The notes under the pieces: generated by a model
Told to the model about the DNA's origin: nothing
Database searches by the model: none
The model's input: the letters and a program-made list of their open reading frames with translations, nothing else
Assembly (NCBI GenBank): GCA_937880795.1
Contig: CALGRQ010000099.1
Location: 1 to 9,751, forward strand
DNA from: an uncultured Dyadobacter sp.
Lineage (GTDB): Bacteria > Bacteroidota > Bacteroidia > Cytophagales > Spirosomataceae
Direction: 5' to 3'
Length of the DNA: 9,751 nucleotides
Program-made: the position numbers and the translations under genes
In this document: positions 1 to 6,653 of the stretch, piece after piece
Position numbering within the stretch: the first letter of the stretch is position 1
Layout: every line of letters starts with the position of its first letter

Positions 1-2205
1 GGGAATGGCTCGGCTGCCGACTCTTATGGCGGCATTATGAAGGTAGATCAGGAGCAGGTGCAACTCATGAAACGCCGCGGGGGCGTGGGGCACGACCTGT
101 CCCATATCCGTCCAAAAGGTTCGCCTGTTAAAAACTCGGCATTGACTTCTACGGGCATTGTTCCTTTCATGGAACGCTATTCTAACTCTACCCGCGAGGT
201 AGCACAGGATGGTCGCCGTGGTGCGTTGATGCTCTCTGTCGCCATTAAACACCCCGATTCAGAGAATTTTATTGATGCCAAGATGGAAACCGGCAAGGTG
301 ACCGGGGCCAATGTTTCGGTACGTATTGATGACGCATTTATGCGTGCGGTGGAATCGAACAGTTCATATCAACAGCAATATCCTATTAACAGTACCACAC
401 CTGCGTATCAAAAAGAAATTGATGCCAAGCAGTTGTGGAAAAAAATCGTGCATAACGCCTGGCGTTCTGCCGAACCGGGAATCCTTTTTTGGGATACCAT
501 CATCAGAGAATCCGTTCCCGACTGCTATGCAGACCTCGGCTACGAAACGGTTTCTACCAACCCTTGCGGAGAAATTCCTCTTTGTCCATATGATTCCTGT
601 CGCTTGTTGGCGATCAATCTGTTCTCTTATGTAGACAAACCGTTTACGCCTGAGGCTTCCTTCAACTGGGCATTGTTTAAAAAGCACATTGCCGCTGCCC
701 AACGCATGATGGATGATATCATTGATCTTGAATTGGAGAAGATCGATGCCATTATTCAAAAAATTGACGAAGATCCGGAAGATGCTGAAATCAAACGTAC
801 GGAGCGCAATTTGTGGCTGAATATACAAACCAAAGCCAATGAGGGACGCAGAACGGGTATAGGCATTACAGCAGAAGGTGATATGCTCGCTGCCCTGGGT
901 TTAAGATACGGAAGCGATGAAGGAACTGCCTTCTCTGTTGAAATACATAAAAACGTAGCCTTAGAGGCGTATAGAGCCTCGGTACATACTGCCAAGGAGC
1001 GCGGTCCTTTCGCCATTTTTGATGCTGAGAGAGAAAAAAACAATCCTTTCATTCTACGCCTGAAAGAGGCTGATGCTCAGTTGTATTACGAAATGCTGGA
1101 ATACGGAAGACGTAATATTGCACTATTGACCATTGCCCCTACCGGAACGACCAGCTTAATGTCGCAGACGAGCTCGGGTATTGAGCCGGTTTTCTTGCCG
1201 GTATATAAAAGACGTCGCAAGGTTAATCCGAATGACAAGGATGTACGTGTAGATTTTGTAGATGAAGTAGGCGATTCGTGGGAAGAATATATTGTTTTCC
1301 ACCACCGTTTCAAACAATGGATGGAGGTGAATGGTTATGACACCACCATCAACTATTCTGAAAAAGAGCTGGAAGAAATCGTTAAAAAATCACCTTACTA
1401 TAAGGCTACTTCTAATGATGTAGATTATCTCAAAAAGGTGAAAATGCAGGGTGCTATACAGCAATGGGTTGATCATTCTATTAGTGTGACCATCAACATG
1501 CCTAACGATGTTACTGAGGAACTTGTTGGCGAATGCTATATGGAGGCTTGGAAAGCGGGTTGTAAGGGTGTTACCGTATATCGTGACGGTTCCCGCTCGG
1601 GTGTATTGGTATCGAGTTCTGAGAAAAAGGATGAGCCCGAAGTATTTGCCAACACGCCATTCCCAACCATTCGTCCACAAACTTTGGAAGCCGATGTGGT
1701 TCGTTTCCAAAACAAAAAAGACAAATGGATTGCCTTTATAGGAACAATCGAAGGACGTCCTTATGAGATCTTTACCGGGTTTGCGGATGATGAAGACGGA
1801 ATTCTTATCCCAAGATGGGTGAACGAAGGAACAATCATCAAAAACCGTGAAGCCGACGGCAGCTCTCGTTACGATTTCCAATATAAAAACACAAGAGGCT
1901 ATAAAACCACCATTGAGGGGCTATCGCACAAGTTTAACCCCGAATACTGGAACTATGCCAAGTTAATTTCGAGTACATTACGCCACGGCATGCCCATTGA
2001 GAAGGTAGTGGATTTGATCAGTAGCTTACAACTGGATGAATCTATCAATACCTGGAAAAACGGGGTGGCACGTGCCTTGAAACGCTACGTTCCAGATGGC
2101 ACTGAGGTAAAGAAACAAATGTGTCAGAATTGTAATTCTACAAATCTCATGTATCAGGAAGGCTGCCTGACTTGCAAAGACTGCGGCTCTTCGAAATGCG
2201 GATGA
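1..2205 (+). CDS. nrdJ: Adenosylcobalamin-dependent (class II) ribonucleotide reductase, 5'-truncated by the window edge
   Basis: Reduces ribonucleotides to deoxyribonucleotides in the cytoplasm using a B12-derived radical. The reading frame is open from base 1, so the first in-frame ATG (base 37) is internal and roughly the first 100 residues are missing. Numbering from that Met, the active-site motif NPCGEIPL begins at residue 175, with radical-site Cys177 flanked by Asn175 and Glu179. Cys188 in YDSC is the likely second redox cysteine. PTGTTS (368-373) followed by SGIEPVF forms the substrate-phosphate region. Residues about 545-690 resemble the TSCPD domain. The tail carries Cys696, 699, 710, 713, 716 and 721. 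The first four look like a zinc ribbon, and the final CxxxxC pair fits the re-reducing thiols of class II enzymes. The cysteine-rich tail and overall sequence favour class II over class I NrdA. The first substrate-site cysteine would lie upstream. No frameshift is seen. A cobalamin riboswitch, if present, would be outside the window. Confidence 0.95.
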   Translation, partial: GNGSAADSYGGIMKVDQEQVQLMKRRGGVGHDLSHIRPKGSPVKNSALTSTGIVPFMERYSNSTREVAQDGRRGALMLSVAIKHPDSENFIDAKMETGKVTGANVSVRIDDAFMRAVESNSSYQQQYPINSTTPAYQKEIDAKQLWKKIVHNAWRSAEPGILFWDTIIRESVPDCYADLGYETVSTNPCGEIPLCPYDSCRLLAINLFSYVDKPFTPEASFNWALFKKHIAAAQRMMDDIIDLELEKIDAIIQKIDEDPEDAEIKRTERNLWLNIQTKANEGRRTGIGITAEGDMLAALGLRYGSDEGTAFSVEIHKNVALEAYRASVHTAKERGPFAIFDAEREKNNPFILRLKEADAQLYYEMLEYGRRNIALLTIAPTGTTSLMSQTSSGIEPVFLPVYKRRRKVNPNDKDVRVDFVDEVGDSWEEYIVFHHRFKQWMEVNGYDTTINYSEKELEEIVKKSPYYKATSNDVDYLKKVKMQGAIQQWVDHSISVTINMPNDVTEELVGECYMEAWKAGCKGVTVYRDGSRSGVLVSSSEKKDEPEVFANTPFPTIRPQTLEADVVRFQNKKDKWIAFIGTIEGRPYEIFTGFADDEDGILIPRWVNEGTIIKNREADGSSRYDFQYKNTRGYKTTIEGLSHKFNPEYWNYAKLISSTLRHGMPIEKVVDLISSLQLDESINTWKNGVARALKRYVPDGTEVKKQMCQNCNSTNLMYQEGCLTCKDCGSSKCG

Positions 2206-2210
2206 TATAA

Positions 2211-2248
2211 AAATAGCCTGCCAGATTTTAAAATTTGGCAGGCTATTT
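2211..2248. terminator. Bidirectional Rho-independent terminator between nrdJ and the TlpA-like gene
   Basis: A perfect 13-bp stem pairs 2211-2223 (AAATAGCCTGCCA) with 2236-2248. The 12-base AT-rich loop can itself pair further. It starts 5 bases after the nrdJ stop and lies 26 bases beyond the stop of the convergent minus-strand gene. Read on the minus strand it is followed by a good T-run (CTATTTTTATAT). On the plus strand the A/T-rich ends of the stem give only a weak T-tract, so it probably works best for the minus-strand gene. Confidence 0.85.
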
Positions 2249-2274
2249 CATGATAAAGTATTGGTTTCTTCACT

Positions 2275-3705
2275 TCAAAGTCCCGTATACAACTTTACAA
2301 ATTCAACCCATTTAGGGCCATTGGGAACCCGTACATATTTTCCCTGAGGTGTGATTAATAACTTCGTCGGGTATGTCGTAATTAGCAGCGTTTCCTGTAT
2401 TTGATCATCGGACATCGCCACAGGAAATGTAAATTTCTTTTCTTGCATATATGCTGCCACTTTTTCCTTTTTATCATTGCAAGCGATCGTCACGATAGCC
2501 ATTTGGTCATTTTTTGGCTTGACATAATCGGTATATAATTTTTCCATATCCGGATGCTCCGCACGACACGGTGCACACCACGTACCCCAAAAATCTAACA
2601 AAATCCATTTACCGGTCCACGCTCGACTTACAAACTGCTGATTATCCAACAGAGGTAACTCCATTGGTGGTGTATTATTGGCTATACCATTCACAGCATC
2701 TAGCCAATAACTGGCAAAATCTTTCTGCTGACCGCCCTTTAACCCGTAAGTCTTCTCCAATTGCGTTTTATAATCAGGATTAGCCAACGACATTACCAAT
2801 AAAACGGGTAGCAACTTTTCTTGACTTGCATTACGTTCAACAAGCAAATCCAGGTAATCCTTCTGAAATGAGATACGATCAGGCGTATGCAGCATGGGAA
2901 TATCGACTACAAAGCCCGCATGGCTCAAATCCATTGCATCTGGACTAAAATGAAACGCCTTTTGCAGATATTTTTCTTTCTCTTCCAAATCCTTTTCATC
3001 ACTCCCCTTTACAAAATTGAGGCTGGCTAACATGTATCTTAACCAAGCACGCTTTTGCCGATCCTCAAAGCTCGACTTTTCCGTTAACACAATCTGGTTT
3101 TGTGTGAGGTTTTCATCCAAAGCATCAAAAAGCTTAGCAGCCAAGGTCTGCTGCTTGGGATTTTCCAACAACTGTTTATAGATCATAACCCCATATCGCC
3201 CCGATCGATTTAAGTATAAATCCTGCGAGAATATCTCTTTGTGAATGAAAGTATTGACCAAATCTGTGGTTGCAGCCCCATTTCGACCTTCTGCTAGCTT
3301 TGCCCAAGTAACCAATCCGTTGGTAGCCTGATGTAACGGCCCTATCTTTTCCTGTGCCAAAAGATTGACCATATCTCTTGCAAAACCTGCTTTCTTCCAT
3401 TTTTCAGGAGAGCTAACAGAGTCGTTGCGATAAGCCATCACTACTAGGTTAGCAAAAATATGATGCAACTGATAGGTGATTAAATCACGAGCGGGACCAG
3501 TCAGGTTTTGAGCACTTTGTCGCAGGAAAACAATGGCAGAATCAGGATTTGGGCTTTCATTCATGTATTTATATACTCCCGACCAGCTGGCACTTTGCTC
3601 TGGCGTCAAATCGATGGGTCCCTGAGCCATCATCGAACCAAGACCGAACATCATCAACAGGATTTGCGGCAAGATCTTCCTTGTTATAAATCTTTTAAGG
3701 TTCAT
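2275..3705 (-). CDS. Exported TlpA-family thioredoxin-like protein with long N-terminal region
   Basis: A 476-residue protein. Residues 1-28 form a signal peptide: basic start (MNLKRFITRK), hydrophobic core (ILLMMFGLG), probable cleavage near MMAQG. Residues about 30-345 are mostly helical by eye with no motif I can name. Residues about 348-476 are a thioredoxin fold of the TlpA/ResA type: strand WILLDFWGTW, active-site WCAPC at 376-380, then a helix, and the cis-proline in TTYPTKLL (Pro446). Both catalytic cysteines are present, so a thiol-disulfide oxidoreductase acting in the periplasm is expected. The partner is unknown; related proteins serve cytochrome c maturation or general thiol reduction, but that role here is inference. 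The start is the ATG directly before the signal peptide. The gene appears monocistronic, with purB's terminator upstream and a bidirectional terminator downstream. Confidence 0.88.
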   Translation of the reverse strand: MNLKRFITRKILPQILLMMFGLGSMMAQGPIDLTPEQSASWSGVYKYMNESPNPDSAIVFLRQSAQNLTGPARDLITYQLHHIFANLVVMAYRNDSVSSPEKWKKAGFARDMVNLLAQEKIGPLHQATNGLVTWAKLAEGRNGAATTDLVNTFIHKEIFSQDLYLNRSGRYGVMIYKQLLENPKQQTLAAKLFDALDENLTQNQIVLTEKSSFEDRQKRAWLRYMLASLNFVKGSDEKDLEEKEKYLQKAFHFSPDAMDLSHAGFVVDIPMLHTPDRISFQKDYLDLLVERNASQEKLLPVLLVMSLANPDYKTQLEKTYGLKGGQQKDFASYWLDAVNGIANNTPPMELPLLDNQQFVSRAWTGKWILLDFWGTWCAPCRAEHPDMEKLYTDYVKPKNDQMAIVTIACNDKKEKVAAYMQEKKFTFPVAMSDDQIQETLLITTYPTKLLITPQGKYVRVPNGPKWVEFVKLYTGL

Positions 3706-3770
3706 GACTGTTTGCGTTTAAGTAAGAATACCTAAATATATAAAAAACATTCATATAAAGTTAAGATATA

Positions 3771-3800
3771 AAAAAAGAGCCAGTCATGTCGACTGGCTCT
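3771..3800 (-). terminator. Rho-independent terminator of purB
   Basis: A perfect 10-bp stem pairs 3776-3785 (AGAGCCAGTC) with 3791-3800 around a 5-base loop (ATGTC). On the minus strand it is followed by a run of T residues (complement of the A-run at 3770-3776). It sits 25 bases past the purB stop and separates purB from the downstream TlpA-like gene, which therefore needs its own promoter in the remaining 65 bases. Confidence 0.88.
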
Positions 3801-3824
3801 CCCACAGCAATATATCAGTAATTT

Positions 3825-5180
3825 CTATTTTGTCTCTTCTACCACACCCAGGTAGTTATAAGGGCTTATACCTCTTAATTCTTCCCGAATTTGCTCAGAA
3901 ACATCCAGGGTTTCAATGAATCGTGAAATTGAATCGTGGGTAATCTTTTCGTTCGTACGAGTCAATTCTTTCAATGCTTCGTATGGCTTTGGATAACCCT
4001 CACGACGAAGAATGGTTTGGATTGCCTCAGATACTACGGCCCAGTTGTCTTCCAGATCGGATTTCAACATCTCAGAATTCAATTCAACTTTACCCAACCC
4101 TTTAATCAAGGAATTAAGTGCTATACACAAATGAGCAACCGGAACACCAATGTTACGGAGTACGGTAGAATCTGTTAAGTCACGCTGCAGTCTTGAAATA
4201 GGAAGTTTGGCAGCAAAATGCTCAAATAAAGCAGATGCAAGCCCTAAATTTCCTTCTGAATTTTCAAAATCAATCGGATTAACTTTATGCGGCATAGCAG
4301 ATGAACCAATTTCACCAGCCTTAATTTTTTGCTTGAAATAACCCATGGAAATGTAAGTCCACATATCCCGGTTCAAATCGGTAAGAATGGTATTTAGCCT
4401 TTTCAGACAGTCGAACATGGCGGCAATATTGTCGTAATGCTCGATCTGCGTGGTATGCTTGCTTCTTTTGAGGCCAAGTACTTCCACAAAGTGATTTCCG
4501 AAAGCCATCCAATCTTGTTTTGGATAAGCGATATGGTGCGCATTGAAGTTACCTGTTGCACCACCAAATTTGGCCGAATTTGGGATTTTGTCCAACATTT
4601 CTAACTGGCGCTCTAAACGCTCTACAAAAACAAGGAACTCCTTACCTACGCGGGTAGGTGAAGCAGGTTGTCCGTGGGTGAACGCAAGCATTGGTACATT
4701 TTTCCACTCAATAGACATTCTTTTCAAAACAAAAAGAACCTGACGGAACAAAGGTTTCACCTGACGTTCCATCGCATCTTTCAATGAAAGTGGAATTGCT
4801 GTGTTGTTTATATCCTGAGAAGTAAGTCCGAAGTGAATAAACTCCTGATACGATTCAATACCCAGTTTTTCGAATTGCTCTTTGATAAAATATTCAACCG
4901 CCTTTACATCGTGGTTCGTTGTTTTCTCAATATCCTTGATGTGTAGCGCATCTTGTTCCGAAAAATCTTCATAAATCTTACGAAGAGAAGCATATTTGCT
5001 CTTGTCGAATTCTGCTAACTGAGGTAGGGGAATCTCACATAACGCTATGAAGTACTCGATTTCAACATATACGCGGTAGTAAATCAAAGCGTATTCCGAG
5101 AAGTAAGCCGAAAGTTCAGAAACTTGTTTGTAGTAACGGCCGTCTACCGGTGAAATAGCCGTAAGTTGATTTAATGACAT
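3825..5180 (-). CDS. purB: Adenylosuccinate lyase
   Basis: Cytoplasmic enzyme of purine synthesis that releases fumarate twice: from SAICAR to give AICAR, and from adenylosuccinate to give AMP. At 451 residues it matches the E. coli-type PurB length (about 450-460) and opens with the typical LTAISPVDGRY. Visible superfamily motifs, numbered from the chosen Met, are TSQDINN (120-126), the catalytic histidine in THGQPASPT (His169), and the mobile signature loop GSSAMPHKVNP (292-302) with the catalytic serine (Ser293/Ser294). A start nine bases further upstream at 5189 is a TTG codon. The ATG at 5180 gives MSLNQLTAIS, the usual family start, and was preferred. The gene is divergent from the aquaglyceroporin gene, has a promoter element upstream at 5212-5237 and its own terminator, so it is probably a single-gene unit. 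No disruption is visible. Confidence 0.96.
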   Translation of the reverse strand: MSLNQLTAISPVDGRYYKQVSELSAYFSEYALIYYRVYVEIEYFIALCEIPLPQLAEFDKSKYASLRKIYEDFSEQDALHIKDIEKTTNHDVKAVEYFIKEQFEKLGIESYQEFIHFGLTSQDINNTAIPLSLKDAMERQVKPLFRQVLFVLKRMSIEWKNVPMLAFTHGQPASPTRVGKEFLVFVERLERQLEMLDKIPNSAKFGGATGNFNAHHIAYPKQDWMAFGNHFVEVLGLKRSKHTTQIEHYDNIAAMFDCLKRLNTILTDLNRDMWTYISMGYFKQKIKAGEIGSSAMPHKVNPIDFENSEGNLGLASALFEHFAAKLPISRLQRDLTDSTVLRNIGVPVAHLCIALNSLIKGLGKVELNSEMLKSDLEDNWAVVSEAIQTILRREGYPKPYEALKELTRTNEKITHDSISRFIETLDVSEQIREELRGISPYNYLGVVEETK

Positions 5181-5339
5181 GATTTTCAATACAGAAGAAT
5201 AGATTATCGCGCAAAGTTAACAGAAAACCGCGTCCAATGCTGGTAAATGTCCTATGAAATATTCTTTTTAGTATTCGTGAAGGATATTTTAAAACAATTC
5301 GCATATTCGCTAATCAAACCTGAACCAAAAGAAATACAA
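5181..5339. other. Divergent intergenic region between purB and the aquaglyceroporin gene
   Basis: 159 bases containing the purB promoter element on the minus strand. For the plus-strand gene I see an A-rich stretch just before the ATG (ACCAAAAGAAATACAA) but no clear TAnnTTTG element. No inverted repeat strong enough to call an operator was found. ATTCG occurs three times (5273, 5297, 5305), which may be chance. Confidence 0.5.
5212..5237 (-). promoter_or_regulatory. Probable Bacteroidota-type promoter of purB
   Basis: Read on the minus strand, TAACTTTG (5219 down to 5212) is a perfect match to the TAnnTTTG -7 element described for Bacteroidota housekeeping promoters. A TTG (5237-5235), 15 bases upstream, could be the -33 element, though the spacing is shorter than the usual 17-23. 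Transcription would begin near 5205-5207, giving a leader of about 25 bases before the purB ATG at 5180. The -7 element is seen directly; the -33 assignment is weaker. Confidence 0.5.
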
Positions 5340-6080
5340 ATGCAACCATCCCCATTTCTAGGCGAGCTCATCGGTACCATGGTCCTTATATTATTAGGCA
5401 ACGGAGTTGTAGCAAATGTTGTACTCAAAAAAACAAAAGGTGAAAATGCAGGCTGGATTGTGATCACCGCCGGGTGGGCTTTCGCTGTGATGTTTGGTGT
5501 CTTTACCGCCAATATTTTTGGGAGTTCGGCAGCACATCTAAACCCTGCCGTAACGGTTGGCTTTGCCGTTTTACAGAATGATTATAGCTTAGTGGCATCC
5601 TTCATACCCGCACAACTCATTGGTGCATTTTTAGGCGCTATACTAGTATGGCTTCAATACTATCCGCATTGGGACGCCACAGAAGATCCCGGAAGCAAAC
5701 TGGCATGTTTCGCTACCGGACCAGCCATCAAATCGCCGGGAGCCAATTTCATGAGTGAATTTATTGCCACCGTAGTACTGATCGTTGGACTGGCAGGTAT
5801 AAGCTTTTCGGGTACTGTGGATCCAACCAAAGGAGGAATTCCCGCTGGCGTTGCTCCGTATCTGGTGGGAATGCTGGTTTGGAGTATAGGCCTTTCTTTG
5901 GGTGGTACAACCGGTTACGCCATTAACCCCGTACGAGATTTAGGGCCACGTTTGGCTTATTCCATATTACCAATTTCCAAAAAAGGATCGTCCGACTGGA
6001 CATATGCCTGGGTTCCCATTGCGGGGCCCATTGCAGGCGCCATCCTTGCAGGACTCATCATGCGATCCTTTTCTGCATAA
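5340..6080 (+). CDS. glpF: MIP-family channel, aquaglyceroporin (glycerol facilitator type)
   Basis: Inner-membrane channel for glycerol and other small neutral solutes, 246 residues, with about six hydrophobic helices and two re-entrant loops. The first loop has a canonical motif, HLNPAV (Asn68). The second is AINPVRDLGPR (Asn196), with Val198 where Ala is usual. The Asp after Arg199 is the mark of glycerol-conducting members. By alignment to E. coli GlpF, the selectivity filter would be Trp46, Gly184, Tyr193 and Arg199, also glycerol-like (inference). An in-frame ATG at 5247 would add 31 residues, but MQPSPFLGELIGT at 5340 matches where family members begin and follows an A-rich leader typical of Bacteroidota start sites. 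No glpK or glpD lies nearby in the window. The haem-binding-protein gene follows 40 bases downstream on the same strand. Confidence 0.9.
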   Translation: MQPSPFLGELIGTMVLILLGNGVVANVVLKKTKGENAGWIVITAGWAFAVMFGVFTANIFGSSAAHLNPAVTVGFAVLQNDYSLVASFIPAQLIGAFLGAILVWLQYYPHWDATEDPGSKLACFATGPAIKSPGANFMSEFIATVVLIVGLAGISFSGTVDPTKGGIPAGVAPYLVGMLVWSIGLSLGGTTGYAINPVRDLGPRLAYSILPISKKGSSDWTYAWVPIAGPIAGAILAGLIMRSFSA

Positions 6081-6120
6081 CCGACTTTATCTGTCCAAAT
6101 CTCCACTCTATTAAACGATC

Positions 6121-6606
6121 ATGCTTATGTTAAGAAAAATTCTGTTAGGCTTACTGGTTGGTTTAGTCGTGATTCAATTTATACGCCCCGTCAAAAACGA
6201 GGCGGCAGAGATGTCTGCTAACGATATTGAAAAGCACTATGAAGTGCCGGACAATGTAAAAGCAACTTTGAAGAAGGCATGTAGGGATTGTCACTCCAAT
6301 AACACGGAGTACCCTTGGTATTCACAAATACAACCAGCCGCTTGGTGGATGGATGGACATGTTCAGGATGGCAAAAAACATTTCAACCTATCCGAATTTG
6401 CATCATATCCACCCAAAAAGGCAGATCATAAACTAGAAGAGCTCATTGAGTCGCAGCAAGATCACTGGATGCCTTTGGAGTCTTATACCTGGATACACAA
6501 GGACGCAATTCTTTCGCAGTCCGAAAAACAGGCACTCATTGACTGGGCATCAGGGGTGCGCACAGAAATACAAACGGCTCATGCCATTGATTTTTTGGAT
6601 AAATAA
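6121..6606 (+). CDS. Membrane-anchored haem-binding-domain protein (single CxxCH)
   Basis: A 161-residue protein with an N-terminal uncleaved-looking membrane anchor (residues 4-21, LRKILLGLLVGLVVIQF) followed by RPVKNE and a periplasmic domain. CRDCH (54-58) is a c-type haem attachment site with His58 as proximal ligand. HWMP places Met117 as a plausible distal ligand. The arrangement CxxCHSNNTEYPWYS, followed by PAAWWMDGHV, is characteristic of the Bacteroidota 'haem-binding domain' family (Pfam Haem_bd type), whose members are small monohaem cytochrome-like proteins of unknown partner. Start is the ATG at 6121; a second ATG at 6127 would remove only two residues. It lies 40 bases after the aquaglyceroporin gene, with no obvious promoter between, so co-transcription is possible. 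It converges on the larger cytochrome gene, sharing a terminator. Confidence 0.88.
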   Translation: MLMLRKILLGLLVGLVVIQFIRPVKNEAAEMSANDIEKHYEVPDNVKATLKKACRDCHSNNTEYPWYSQIQPAAWWMDGHVQDGKKHFNLSEFASYPPKKADHKLEELIESQQDHWMPLESYTWIHKDAILSQSEKQALIDWASGVRTEIQTAHAIDFLDK

Positions 6607-6613
6607 ATTTGTT

Positions 6614-6650
6614 TACCACAACGTCGATATTAAAGGTCGACGTTGTGGTA
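6614..6650. terminator. Shared bidirectional terminator between convergent haem-protein genes
   Basis: A perfect 14-bp stem pairs 6614-6627 (TACCACAACGTCGA) with 6637-6650 around a 9-base loop. The plus-strand tail is ATTTTAGTTT; the minus-strand tail is AACAAATTTATTT. The stem begins 8 bases after the stop of the plus-strand gene and 4 bases after the minus-strand stop, so one structure very likely ends both transcripts. The T-tracts are interrupted, but the stem is long and GC-containing. Confidence 0.85.
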
Positions 6651-6653
6651 ATT

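Noticed and set aside
1390..1881. 163-codon open frame on the minus strand inside nrdJ
   Set aside because: It lies entirely opposite a strongly conserved gene, and its translation shows no recognisable domain; it is a shadow frame. The same applies to the other frames inside nrdJ, e.g. 311-634 and 364-828.
3733..3763. Possible promoter elements for the TlpA-like gene (TATATTTA and TAACTTTA on the minus strand)
   Set aside because: Both miss the final G of TAnnTTTG and have no TTG at a suitable distance upstream; in such AT-rich DNA these matches are expected by chance.
5181..5189. Three-residue longer purB starting at a TTG codon
   Set aside because: The ATG at 5180 is a better start codon and gives the family-typical N terminus MSLNxLTAISP.
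5273..5309. Three copies of ATTCG upstream of the aquaglyceroporin gene
   Set aside because: Five-base matches with uneven spacing in AT-rich DNA are not convincing as an operator array.
5247..5339. 31-residue N-terminal extension of the aquaglyceroporin from an upstream ATG
   Set aside because: It has no counterpart in the MIP family as I know it, and the ATG at 5340 gives the usual MxPSPFLGELIGT-like start after an A-rich leader.
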